NCBI GenBank assembly: GCA_946811695.1
Contig: OX328124.1
Location: 91,443,696 to 91,507,695, forward strand
Direction: 5' to 3'
Length of the DNA stretch: 64,000 nt
Origin: Gonocerus acuteangulatus
Taxonomy: Eukaryota > Arthropoda > Insecta > Hemiptera > Coreidae
In this document: positions 32,916 through 44,299 of the stretch, in pieces
Layout of the letters: each line of letters begins with the position of its first letter
How positions within the stretch are numbered: the stretch's first letter is position 1
Notes under the pieces: model-generated
The model's input: only the letters and a program-made list of their open reading frames with translations
Database searches by the model: none
What the model was told of the DNA's origin: nothing
Program-made: the position numbers and the translations under genes

Positions 32916-32923
32916 TATATAAA
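32916..32923 (+). promoter_or_regulatory. TATA box of gene E
   Basis: TATATAAA in GGAAAAGCTATATAAAG, 82 bases before the start codon. Confidence 0.75.
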
Positions 32924-32997
32924 GTTGACGGATCCAAATGAAAAGACTCGATACCCTCGTTGAAGAATAACATTTTCATCCAGATCCAGGTTCAGCA

Positions 32998-33899
32998 ATG
33001 GAGAACGCTCTGATATTTCTTGTGTTGTTTCTTTCATTAGCATCAGTCAAAAACGCCCAGACCGATTCCGGTGGCTTTTTTGAATCATGGTTTAGGTAAT
33101 GTATCGCAGTTAATTTAATTTTTACCTTCTTTCTGTGGGTAAAAGTGTTAACTGACCAATAGTACAATTTGTGCTACTCACAATCTGGCTAAGAGAATTT
33201 ATTTATATATTTGCATTATGTCAAGTTCCGTGACAGTGGCGACTAACTTATTGTCCGTTTAAATATTAGTCATTTAGGAAAAAAAAAAACAACATAAAAA
33301 AACTACAAACCTACAGGTTTCTTTATTTTTTTGTGTAGTTTTCAAAAATGTAATCAAAATGTGGGGTAAACTGGAAACACCAACATTTGGGGCCATGCTT
33401 AATTGTTAAAACTCTTTAGTTTTAGCTTAAACAAAAAAAACGAACTATTAAGGGTGTAAATCTCGTTTCAGATATCCTTTTTCAACAATACAAACAGCCA
33501 TCAACAAAAAAGTGGACATGAAAACAGCTATTTTGAACTTCACGTTGGAGAGAGCCAACATGGTTGCAACAGGTGTCATAGACGCAAAGAGGATTATTAA
33601 CAAAGGTGTTAGCTCTGCTGCTTCCGAGTCTGTTAAGTACACTACTCAGAGAGCTAAAAACATAGCAGGTAAATACAGATGTTCGTTCTTATACAATTAT
33701 TGGTAGTTGCAATGATTAAAATATATAGGAGTCCCCATGTAACACCAAAGCAAGTTCCTCAAAAATATTATAAAACAAACATCGCACAGAAAGGAGGAAG
33801 ACCGCTGGAGAAAGATACCGTATTACTAAGATGGATTATATGTTAGTAATAGGGTACCTTTCTTAAAATAATACATGTTAGTAATAACTAATAGTAATA

Positions 33900-33930
<31 letters not shown>

Positions 33931-34589
33931 ATATATAAAATATATAATATATATATATTATATAAAATATATAATATATATATATATATATGTGTGTGTG
34001 TGTAATAAATGTCCTGCAAATTAGATTAGGTGTAAATTTCGATTTAACCACCTCCGTAGGAGTATCAATTTATGAAATATTGATAGCCATTAAAATAATT
34101 TAATTACCCAATTAATTAAGTTAAATGTATTTATTTACAGAGAGGATTGCTGGCCTATTTTCTAATGAAACGCTGACAGGATCTTTCCTCAGTACTGGAG
34201 CAAGATTGTTTAGTGCTGGTGCAAGCGCATTGAACGCTGGAATCCAAAGTGGGATCTCAACACTAAGTGCAGCAAACGATAGAAGGCTGATTATGTTGCA
34301 TAAAGGGATGGCGTCAGCTACAGGATTTGCGGGGAATGCACTATCTTCCGTAACAGATATTAAAAAAGACATAGGCAACAATGCCTTAGATTTGGCAGGG
34401 AAGGGAGCAGGAATAGTTGGGTATACTTTAGACAAGGGCGTGGATATCTTTAAAAACGGTGTTGGTCTTGTTAGTGATAAGGCTGAAAGAGTAAAGAACA
34501 CGTCGAATCGCATTGCTGAAGATGCTATGAATAATATTACGAGCAGCTCCTTACCTGACAGTTCTCTTGCTGAAAATAATAAAGATTAA
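32998..34589 (+). CDS. Gene E: secreted 11-mer-repeat family protein, most compact copy
   Basis: Exons 32998-33095 (98 nt), 33472-33668 (197 nt) and 34141-34589 (449 nt), phases 2 and 1, encode 247 aa. Signal peptide MENALIFLVLFLSLASVKNA; exon-end motif GFFESWFR, which holds the only Trp. Exon 2 starts YPFSTIQTAINKK. Exon 3 aligns without gaps to gene A over about 133 residues (SAGASALNAGIQSG, GAGIVGYTLDKGVD) but differs widely in sequence and has a polar tail, SSSLPDSSLAENNKD, making it 33 nt longer. It is more charged (Lys, Asp, Glu, Arg) than its paralogues. Introns are short (376 and 472 bp) and free of large insertions. AATAAA at 34681-34686. Role unknown. Confidence 0.88.
33899..34003. 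repeat. Palindromic (CA)n-(TA)n-(TG)n repeat in intron 2 of gene E
   Basis: CACACACA, then interrupted TA repeats with TATAAAATATATAATA, then TGTGTGTG; the whole tract can fold back on itself. Confidence 0.9.
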
Positions 34590-35267
34590 ATATAATTATG
34601 GAGTTGATATGAAGAGTCGATTTGTTTATTTCGAACTACTTCGAATTGGACATGCACTACTAAACTACACTCACTTGATGAATAAAAGACCACTGTTTAC
34701 ACAATGTATTACGACTTTTTTCTGTCACACACGCAGTCTATACAAAATGAAGAAATGTGAACGCAGAGGTAATAAAACAGCATTTATTAAATGTATCCAG
34801 TTTATACTTTTATAGTTGTTCTATTTGTTTATTGTCGTCATATTTTTTAAATGTTATGGAATTTATGTTTTATTTTTATGGTCTTTAATTTTGCTTGTGC
34901 CCTACATGTTTAATAGAGCCAATCACACATGTAGCGGGCTCTTCAAATCAAAAATCAAATAACTTTATTTATTTCGTTGGTATCATCGGTACCCTCCAAT
35001 CTGTTCCTATTAGTGCTGGAATGGCTTAAATTAAAAAAAAAAAATCTTCTGTGACTTTCCTCAGAAAATTTGATATATATAGTTCGATAATTGGAAGAAT
35101 ATTTGATTTCTTTGATCCTAGTTGGGGTGTTATATATGTATGTATATGCAAGAATAAATGTACATTTATATTAAATATAAATTAATGTACATAAATATTT
35201 GTTGGAAAGATAAAATTAAATCTTTGACATGAGAATTGTTATTTTATGTAGATGTTTGTCTGCTTGT
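34590..35267. other. 3' ends of convergent genes E and F
   Basis: Genes E (+) and F (-) converge across this gap. It has AATAAA signals for E and near 34955-34975 an ATCAAATAACTTTATTTATT stretch resembling a LINE 3' end. No gene is supported; the 82-aa ORF at 34567 is 3' UTR. Confidence 0.4.
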
Positions 35268-38200
35268 TTATGATGATGTTCCTTGGATTCCACTGACTGC
35301 CTGAGCTGCGATGGCATCGGTCCTTGATTTGGCGCTGTCCACATATCCGTTGACGGTCTGCAGTCCCGAGTTCAATGCTTGAGTTCCTGACTGCACAGCC
35401 AAGTCCATCATGCCCACAGCACTGTCACCCATGTCTATACCCTTGTTCAGGATGGACTTCTTAGCATCGATAGCCATGTTCCCGGCCGACTGGATCATGC
35501 CGGTCCCGGATTCCACTCCGCTTCTGATGGCGTTAATCTTGGCGTTGCTTACGCTTTTGGCTGCGGCTATGCCTGACTGGACTCCAGCATTCACGGCGCT
35601 CGCTCCTGCTCCGAAGAATTTCGATCCCAGATTGGCGAATGAGCCGAAGATTGGAATGGATGACATCATCCCGGTATAGATACCTGAAAGTAATATGGTT
35701 ATTATTCATAAATAAACATGAACACTAAACTGTCTTATCTTAAAAACACGGCATTCTATAACCTACTTTTAGGACGTTAAGCACTCTTGTCTTAAAAAAT
35801 ATTATAATCCCATTCTAAACTCTGGTAATGTATAGACTTAGAGTCAACAATAGTAAGAATAGATAATTAATGAAAAAATACGACCATGATTTTTAATAAT
35901 TTATTCTTAAACCTGTCGGCAGGTCCCCTATTTAACAACAACATTAATCTCTTTAATTGGATGCTATACATGTTTCACGTCATAGGACGCGACTTCACTA
36001 AGAACATTTATATGAATCATAAACTAGGATGTTAAAATACTTCATAAAATTTTGGATAACAAAAAGAATTTCATAAAACAAAAATAAAATGTTTTACATT
36101 AATGAAAATAGGAAAGAACTATAAGCACAAGGAAATAAAAAAGTTATAAAATATAATATATATAATTTAAAATATAGATATTAGTCGTGTTCTAGTTTTT
36201 ATTTCCTTTGGGACAAAAGAAATCGATTTTCAAATATAAAACTCTCGATTCTAAACAGCTTATTGACATCGCCCATATTTATTTCATTCGTCTGTAATCG
36301 AATATTAAAGAAGATAAAAATTAAAGAAATTATGGAGAATGTTATTGAATAAATGACCTTCCGCTACTTTTACAATAAATTATTGATAATAAAGTGTCCC
36401 AAATTTATTGTAGCCTTAATTTTTACTTTCTAGTTCCAACAATGGAATTTAAATTGATCGACCAACTGACCGACTGTCTAACCAACCTATTTAGTTATTC
36501 TGTCGGTAGGCTGATCAGTCGATGGTTAGTCAGTACGTTCATTGGTCGGTTGGGTGGTCGGTTCGTCTGTTCGTTCGCCGGTCGGTTGTGTGATCGGTCA
36601 TTTAGTTAGTCGACTGATATATCCTCCCAATAGGGTTATAATCGGACCAAACCCTTTCTGTTGCCACGCAAAAGTGTGCCAGAACCATGCGGATATTTGT
36701 ATACTAAGATGTTCTATTGAAAGACGGGTGACAACAAAAATTTTCGAATAATGTCAGGTATGACTCGCAACGCATTGAAGTACACAGATAACAGACGTCA
36801 GAGAATAAGGGAAAACCTTGGGTTGATCTGAGACACTGGATATCTGTAGTGTCCATTACTTAAGCCAAATATTAAAAATACAAATAAATTATAATCAATA
36901 CAACTGCATGTTTAAAAATATGTTATCTATATCACTTATGTAAATCTTACATACTAAGTGAGTCGAATATGAATTTAATATTCTAGTGGTTAATAGAACC
37001 GTTTATTGATATCACATGTACAATTTAAAAAAAAAAAAAAAAAAATCAACAGCAGCACTTACCTACTCCATTGGTGGCGGCCTGGGTTCCAAATTGCGCA
37101 GCCGAGGACGCAACTCCCAACTTAGCGTTAATTAAGCTCTGCTTGGCACCCAACATGCCTGTAGTCAACTGCCTAGCAGAACTCATGGAGAAATTCAAAG
37201 CGCCACTTTTTATTGCGAGACTATTGTTCACAACCCCACGTGCTGACTGGAGTGGGGCTCTGGAAAATGGTCAAAATAATGTAAACAATACTGCCTGAGC
37301 AAACGCTGCAGAATAAGCAGTGAACAAAGTGGTGCTAGTGGTATTCACTGTGCAAAAAAAAAAAAAATAATTCTGTAATTAAATGTTTTAATGGAAAAGC
37401 AATGCAAGCAAACCACTACTAATTGGAGGGTTGGTCTGCAATTCACCATGCGTACATATCGTCTCCGCCATGTCGAACTATCGAATATGAAAAATCTCGT
37501 TTTTGGATTCGCGACTTTGCTCTTGAATTGATTGAATAGCATTTAATGCCTTATATAAAGTATGGAATAAGACCATTTTTAAATATATTACAGCTTAAAT
37601 GGATAGAATATGTTCGTTCCATTTTGTCCGATTTTCATATTCGACATGGTATGGACGATATCTAAATCCTTCGCCACCGAAATAAATATGCTACAAGAAT
37701 TCTATCCTTCTCCACTCTACTACTATTCATTCACCAGTCCAGTTTTCCCATCAGTTATAACATCATAGCATTATTTGTGCCAATTATTTCAAGCCTTGGA
37801 ATCTCCATCATAATCCAGATAATATGTTACCTCATATATAACTGAACTCTGTAAATTTAGCACTGATTTTGGATTATGAAGATCTTTGTCACACATAACA
37901 GTATGAAATATGCACCCAGTCGTAATAAATTACTTAATTTTATAAATAAATAAAAAAAAAACAATAAAAATGTATTGGCATCACTGTGTGGGAGTGATTG
38001 GCGTTGACGTTTAAAGGTTGGGGGTGAAATACTCCACCATGAGTGTTTTTAAACATTGTAACCTATAAATAGTCTGGGGCTGATAGCCGTAGATGTGGAA
38101 ACATCTGATTTTTGTACTATCTATTTCACGCGATTTTAAGTGTTCAAGAATAAATCACCAAATTTAAAGGGTTCCAAATAGAAACAATCTTTTCCCATAG

Positions 38201-40704
38201 AGGTCTAGTTGAGAATTGGACTCTAAAGATCTTAGTGGTCACAATTCAGTTCGTCAGATTGTGGCCTTAGCAGTCAATATACAAAAAATAAATAAATGAA
38301 TGTAAAATAAAAAAAAAGAGCCTTGAAATGGAGTCGAAATAATGTTTCGTTAAATGTATAAATAAATTGCATGTTGACGTCCTAAATCTAAATGTATATA
38401 TTTCGATATGTTCATTCAATTGAAGGATAGTTTTTTTGCCACTTATATTAAGATATTGAGAGCTTGTAGCTTGTTGCTCCCAGATTATTAGACATCAACT
38501 CCTGCTGGGGTCTCCCGTGGTCTAGTGGCTAGCGCCTTAGATTCATAAGCGGGAGATGATGGGTTTGATCCCCACCGGCGCACAGTGTAACGAAGTAGTG
38601 AGGATTATGGACAAAAATCATTAACCACTAGTTATTTTCAAATGAACATTTTTATCAATTGAAATCAACTCAAAACAAGGTAACAATAGTATAATAATGC
38701 ATACCATACGGCTATAATAATATTAATTGTAATATTAATAGAAATAATATAGCAGGTAATAATATTATTAATAACAATATTATAAAATATATTATAACTG
38801 CAACATATAATGTAGTAATAGTATGGTAGTAAATTATACCTATAGTAATATTGCCATAGAATAATAATATTTTACCATTTTTTATGAAATTATTAAATAA
38901 TTTCTTAATTACCAGTATTAATATAAGAGTTTTTTCTCTGCGGTGAACACGTTCCCACATTTTTTACATATAATATAGGACTAAACTGGCAGTCTTTTTA
39001 ATATTGCTTAATATTTCTTTAGGATCATCCTGCAGATTAAATTGAATCATTTGCCCAAGGATTAATAACGTTTTCTTGGATTTATCCACATTTTTTTCAA
39101 ATTTGGAAGAAAAAATGATGATGGACTAAAAATAAAAATCTTTGGAATCGGCAAACTAAATTACCCTCAGTACATTATACTTGAGGTATACTTTAAGCTC
39201 TAAAAAACTTGAGATGTGTTCAGATGAAGTTTTTTTGCTATGGTCTATCAAAATTTTATACTTAAAAATAATTTCAAAGATCAATAAAGAATAATTCAGG
39301 ATAAATAATAAGGTAGTAATTACCCATAATCAATTATATCAGATAAAAAAGGAATAGTTTTGACTTAATTTTGTTCGGATGACTTCAACGAGAGAGGCTC
39401 AAACTGATTGTTGGTATGAAACAAGTTTTAAAGACTTTGCCAACAATTGTTTTAATGTGTTTGTTGATCAAAATAAAACTAATATTTATTAGTTTTATAC
39501 GATTTTAATTCGTTGAATAGTTTATCAGCTTAGCTAGAGGGTTAAAAATTAAATATAAGAAAACAAAAAGTCCGACTCGCAGGAACTGCATCATCTTAGC
39601 GCGGTTCCGTTCTTATCTCTAGACTCATTTAAAATGATTAAAATAGAAGCTGTTATTATTTTGGATCCACATTTCTAGAAAACATGAAGATTAGCAAGTT
39701 AGCCGTCGAGGTGATAAGTAAAGCTGGAATGGTTGGGATTCGGCTAAAGAATCCTCAATACGATTTTTGTTAAAAAAACTATATTTAGGACGTTTTGGCT
39801 ACTCATTGGTAGCCTTCGTCAGCAATGAAAGTGCCGGGAGGCAGAGGAGGATCTTTACTTTCAAGAAAGGTCTTATTTACAATCTTACCTGGATGGGTTC
39901 CCGCCCTAGGAAGGACCCCGCTAAGCATTTGAAAAGCTATATCTTGAAAATCCATATCTCTAAGATTAAATTGTTTTTCTTATTTTTCTTAACCTGATTT
40001 ATTATCAAATATATGTATCCAACTATAAGCAGTTAAAAAATAACAAGGAATAAAAACAGACAAAAAGAACAGTTCGAATAAGCTAAATCAATTACTTTAA
40101 AGTTTTAAGCACTTATTTCTCCGATTGACATCGTATAATCAAAACTTTCATCAGAACCTTTTTTGTAGAGCATTTAGTAAGCTTTCTAATGGTATTCTTC
40201 CGTTTACCAAGATTCTCAACCTTTTTCGAGATATTAAGGAAAGTATACAAAGTTACCAAAACTTTTTATGTCTGTTAATAAAATATTTTATTCTAACCCT
40301 TCCTTAACTCCAAACGTAACAAAAATTTCAACATATTAGTTTTAATGAAGGTAGAACATGCAGAAAATGTTTCAACTGAATCCCATGATCCTAAGTACCC
40401 AAACCAAAAACGGTATTCAAAAACTATTTTTCCAATTTTCACGAAAACGGTTAAAGCTATCGCCTTGAAAATGGTTTCATTCGTTTTCCTAGCCCAAGAA
40501 GCCTATAAAACGAGTACTTACAAGCTTATGAACTCAAAAACGTAAGCGTTACGATTTTTTTTGCAAAAATTTCGCCCCAAACGCCATCTTCCAGTGGGCG
40601 GATTCTGCTGGTTAACGAACTTGACCTTTCAAATTGGACGACGGATTTTTGTACCAAATTTCATCAAAATCGGACCATCAGGGAAGCCAGAAATGAGCGA
40701 ACAG

Positions 40705-40783
<79 letters not shown>

Positions 40784-42780
40784 TATACATATATATATAT
40801 ATACAAATTTTAACCACCGTTATTTTCGGTCTCTAGGGGTTCTGAAACGCGAAATTTTCTAGTCGGCACTTCCGGATTGTTTCATTGTATCAACCCTATA
40901 AGCGGGGTTCCTCCCTATGGGGGAGGGAGGAACCGCGCTAAAATATAGGTTTTTGTCCATTTGACGTTACACTGTGCGGCGGCAGGAATTTTCATCTCAA
41001 GGCTCGTTGAGAAAATTCCTCGCTCCACCATGTATGTCGGCGCTAATGGCCAAGGCAGTAAAAAAATAAAAAAAATAAAATTAAGATAGATTTTTTTAAA
41101 ATTAAGGATCGAGTTGCCTGCGGAGTGGGCAATCCCTGCGCCATTAGATAATCCGTTCTTAATAAAGCTTGTCGTGGTTAGTCTTTGAGTTGCTTATGCT
41201 TTTGGCAGCTCCAGCTGCAATTTACTTTTCACATATTGAAGGATCGGCTCTGTCAGATTGGTGTATAATTTATTCAGTTTGTTTTTAGCGGATAGTCCTT
41301 GGATCAGGGTGGGGAATGTGTTTCTTAGGAATCTTAGTGTTTTTTCCGAAAGATTTGGAAGGGGCCTCAATTGGGGAACTATACTATCTTGAGAGGTCAT
41401 GAGAATTTACAGTTTACAGGCCTCAACAAAGCTTGATTCCAGCGAAAACGTTGGCAGAAATATAACTCATTTTTGGTATAAAGTATAGTTTTATTCAACA
41501 TATGACCGAACGATTATCTACACCTCCTCAATTTCAACAGGTGATTACCTCTTCTACAGTACTATCTTTACAGTTTACAGTTAAAAAAAAACCCGGCTAA
41601 ACTTCGGGAATCGATGCAGGATGAGAATACAATGACAAAAAAAAATCCTTAGGCACATATCGCGTTTTTGCTTCGTTTCCGAGAAAAAAAATAAATTGTA
41701 TTATGTGTTTCATCTATAAATACAAATCTTTGGAATCGGCGAATTTCGGCAAAACTAAATTTTCTCAGTACATTATACTTGAGGTAAACTTTAAGCTCTA
41801 AAAAACTTGGGATGTATTCAGATGATGTTATTTTGCTATGGTCCATCAAAATTTTGTACTTAAGAATAATTTCAAAGATCAATGAAGAATAATTTAGGAT
41901 AAATAATAAGGGAGTAATTACCCATAATCAATTATATCCGATAAAAAAGGAATAGTTTTGATGTAATTTCCTTCGGATGACTTAATAAAAACACTGTCCT
42001 ATCTTCAACGAGAGAGGCTCAAACTGATTGTTGGTATAAAGCAGGTTTTAAAGACTTTGCCGTGTTTATAATACTGCTAATGTGTTTGTTGATCAAAATA
42101 AAACTAATGTTTATTAGTTTTATACGAGTTTAATTCCTTGAATAGTTTCTGAACTTAGCTAGAGGATTAAAAATTAAATATCAGAAAACAAAAATTTAGG
42201 TTTTTGTCCATTGGACGTTACACTGTGCGGCGGCAGGAATTTTCCCATCCCACGGTTCGTTGGGAAAATTCCTCGCTGCACCCTGGATGTTGGCGCTAAT
42301 GGCCTAGATGTCGAAGCGCCGTAAAAGAAAAAAAAAAAATTAACTCTTGCAAACAAGCCACTAATAAAGAGTTAAATATGTGTTGCTAATAAATAATAAT
42401 GAAAATTAAACCACGATTTAGTAAAGGTCGGGTTTTCTAAATTTCATGGAACCTACAAATTTTAATATGGTATTTCGTAGGGACTTAAATCAAGTAGAGC
42501 AAAGATACTAGAATTTGAGGTTATTATTAATTTAAATATGAACATTATAATACCTCAAAAGTGAGCCCAGAAAGCTAAAGGAGGCCGTCGTCGCTGGAGT
42601 AGTAGCCACAGTAGCATTCTGAGTGTTAGCAGCTGCAGCTGCGACGGCTGGAGTACTAGATGTTGTAGTGGTCGGGGTACTTACAGTCGTGGCAGTCGTT
42701 GGGTCAGGTGCTGTAGAATTAGTAGACTGTGCATGGGCAGCAAACACCAATGCTATCAAAAATAAAACAGATTTATACAT
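35268..42780 (-). CDS. Gene F: secreted 11-mer-repeat protein with N-terminal mucin-like segment, minus strand
   Basis: On the minus strand exons 42780-42554 (227 nt), 37259-37063 (197 nt) and 35683-35268 (416 nt), phases 2 and 1, encode 279 aa. Signal peptide MYKSVLFLIALVFAAHAQ, then about 50 residues rich in Thr, Ala and Pro (TTATTVSTPTTTTSS, AVAAAAANTQ) suited to O-glycosylation, then the exon-end motif FSFLGSLLR. Exon 2 has ARGVVNNSLAIKSGALNF; exon 3 has GAGASAVNAGVQSGIAAAKS and ends GIQGTSS. Body sequence groups with B and C, but exon 1 is unique. No Cys in the mature protein. It is the only copy on the minus strand. Intron 1 is 5.3 kb and packed with transposons. Role unknown; the mucin-like part suggests a hydrated or sticky extracellular product. 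Confidence 0.87.
36455..36612. repeat. Degenerate tetranucleotide (GTCG/GGTC-like) repeat in intron 2 of gene F
   Basis: Runs such as GGTCGGTTGGGTGGTCGGTT and GACCAACTGACCGACTG alternate over about 150 bases, with the strand sense switching near 36500. Confidence 0.6.
37456..37661. mobile_element. MITE with ATATCGTCC termini, copy 2, in intron 1 of gene F
   Basis: Shares GCATTTAATGCCTTATATAA and GGATAGAATATGTTCGTTC with the 30.4-kb copy and has inverted termini ATATCGTCTCCGCCATG and (reversed) ATATCGTCCATACCATG. Confidence 0.6.
38507..38580 (+). mobile_element. SINE family 1, 5' half, split by a transposon
   Basis: GGGGTCTCCCGTGGTCTAGT through CCCCACCGGCG; the 3' half resumes at 40977. Confidence 0.8.
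39570..40945 (-). mobile_element. TIR-type element (AGCGCGGTTCC family), nested complete copy
   Basis: The 42-kb copy of the host transposon lacks this block (AAAACAAAAATTTAGG), which fixes both boundaries. Left end AGTCCGACTCGCAGGAACTG with TTAGCGCGGTTCCG; right end AGGAACCGCGCTAAAAT. It holds a hammerhead-like relic (39775-39830), a (TA)n tract at 40709-40774 and no ORF of note. It is non-autonomous. Confidence 0.7.
39690..39960 (-). mobile_element. TTAGCCGAATCC element with degraded hammerhead motif
   Basis: Reverse complement of the 14.1-kb element: CTGACGAAGGCTACC, AGTAGCC, then AAAAC in place of GAAAC, and GTCC. The G-to-A change in the core would inactivate the ribozyme. It lies inside the AGCGCGGTTCC element. 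Confidence 0.55.
40977..41070 (+). mobile_element. SINE family 1, 3' half
   Basis: CGGCGGCAGGAATTTTCATC, then GTATGTCGGCGCTAATGGCC and an A-rich tail. It completes the SINE started at 38507. Confidence 0.8.
41080..41600 (-). mobile_element. Penelope-like element fragment, copy 2
   Basis: Minus frame 41400-41194 reads LRPLPNLSEKTLRFLRNTFP and YVKSKLQLELPKA, matching the 32-kb copy. To the right, on the plus strand, GCTTGATTCCAGC then GAAAACGTTGGCAGAAATAT is the hammerhead-associated block, and TTATTCAACATATGACCGAA follows as at 61.4 kb. Confidence 0.5.
41650..42227. mobile_element. CACAGTGTAACG transposon, right-hand part of a second copy
   Basis: Shares long stretches with 39130-39560 and ends GACGTTACACTGTG at 42227, followed at once by the SINE 3' half (CGGCGGCAGGAATTTTCCC, to about 42335). 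Confidence 0.65.
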
Positions 42781-42835
42781 CTCGGCTTACACAGCTGGCT
42801 GGCGGGAAGAATGAATCAGTTCCGGCCAAGTGTTG

Positions 42836-42843
42836 CTTTTATA
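42836..42843 (-). promoter_or_regulatory. TATA box of gene F
   Basis: On the minus strand TATAAAAG, 63 bases upstream of the start codon. The AGAACAAA block was not found upstream. Confidence 0.7.
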
Positions 42844-43374
42844 CTTCAATAAAAATGTTGTCAGGAGTACTGTACACATTTACATCAGGGTCGAGGCATA
42901 TCCTGTACCTTTAATGTCAATATTTTCTCCAGATTGTAGTTATTATAGGAGCATTTAGTAGGTGTCGAAAAAAATAAAGGAAATCACATTCATATTCAAA
43001 GCAAAATCACTTAATATTCATTTTATCTGCTCCGTTCCTTGTACCTTTTAGTTATGACAGTTGGCCTTTATGTAAGACAAACCACTACTATTTTATTTCA
43101 TTAGTTTATTGTATGGAACGTAGGCTACAAGTTCCATACAAGGTAGTATATGACACGTAATTATCTTAGTTATTTTGGATAGCTAGTGTAATTTGAAATG
43201 CTTGGTAATTGGTATTGTAAGTATTTTGCGAAAACTTTAAACATCAACTCCAATAAAGTATTTAAGAAAGGTGAGAAAACTAAGCAAAACAGACTTTAGA
43301 AAATTTTTCAATGGTTACCATTTCCACGATTTCATAACAGCTTTTCACATTTTCAACAAAATTAAAGAAAATCC

Positions 43375-43750
43375 CAAAACTGCTGTGATTTATTTTCGTA
43401 AGCGGCAAACGTAACGAAAATTTAAATATAATGGTTTGATTGAATGTAAAATATCACTACATCAAAAATTAGTACTCGAAAAACCCGTTGTAGTTGGAAA
43501 ACGGTTACAGATTTTGCCTTTTTTTTAAGAAAAAAAAAATATATATACCATTTCCTAAGGCAATATCTGTAACAGTTTTCCAACTACATCTAGTTTTTCT
43601 AACAGATATTCGATGAGGGAGCTCAGAAACGATGCAATCAGATGAAAATAGTGTAATGATATTTTACATTCAATCAAACCAAGATATTTAAATTTTCATT
43701 ACGTTTGCCGCTTAGGAAAATTATTCACAGCAGTTTTGACATTTTCTTTA
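43375..43750. repeat. Large imperfect foldback
   Basis: The left arm has AAAACTGCTGTGATTTATTT, GCGGCAAACGTAACGAAAAT and GTTGGAAAACGGTTACAGAT; the right arm carries their complements in reverse order, around an A/T centre near 43530. Arms are about 150-190 bp. The sequence GATATCTGTAACCGTTTT links it to the interior of the AGCGCGGTTCC family. Confidence 0.7.
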
Positions 43751-44299
43751 ATTTTGCTAATTATCCCAAAAGCTGGGAAATCGTGTTGAATGGAAGATAA
43801 CTATTCAAATGCTTATTAATTGTTCTATATAAAGTGTACTAATGTAAAGGAAAGGTTTCATTAGTTTATTTACTTTAGGAGATCTATAAGACGTGCACTT
43901 GCAAGTCTATTGAGGCAAAAGCGCTACATGTTCGCGGGAATTTTGCCCAACGTTTTAAACTATTCGAAATAATACCAAACAGGTGAAGAATAACCCTTCA
44001 AACATTTTTTTTCAAACTTTCCATTTATTCCTCCATCACAACGTTTCGGACACACAGGTCCGGAAAAATTTATCAGGAAATATTTATTTTTACCGAATTT
44101 CATTCATTTCATACTCATACCAAACGGTTCATTTTTGGGCCAGCTAGAGAGATAACAAACAAATATATGTATGTATACATCTCGGAGTTCTGGAACATAA
44201 CATTTTCAAGCCGGCGAGGATTGACTGATCAAGTCAACGTCATAACCGGGTTTCCTCTCTATAGATGGAGAAAACGTACTAAAATACAAAAATGCTGCA

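Larger units (their letters stand above)
38581..40976. mobile_element. 2.4-kb DNA transposon with CACAGTGTAACG termini, inserted in a SINE
   Basis: Left end CACAGTGTAACGAAG and right end reversed CACAGTGTAACGTCAAATGG, both followed by ATGGACAAAAA. It separates the two halves of one SINE. CGGCG lies on both sides and could be a short target duplication. No transposase is readable. A second family, AGCGCGGTTCC, is nested at 39570-40945. A partial second copy (41650-42227) shares the interior (ATCTTTGGAATCGGC, CAGTACATTATACTTGAGGT). The TIR resembles CACTA- or hAT-type ends; the superfamily is not settled. Confidence 0.7.

Noticed and set aside
34141..34589. Extra 33 nt in exon 3 of gene E as a gained 11-mer
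   Set aside because: The helical part aligns without gaps to gene A; the extra 11 residues are a polar C-terminal tail.
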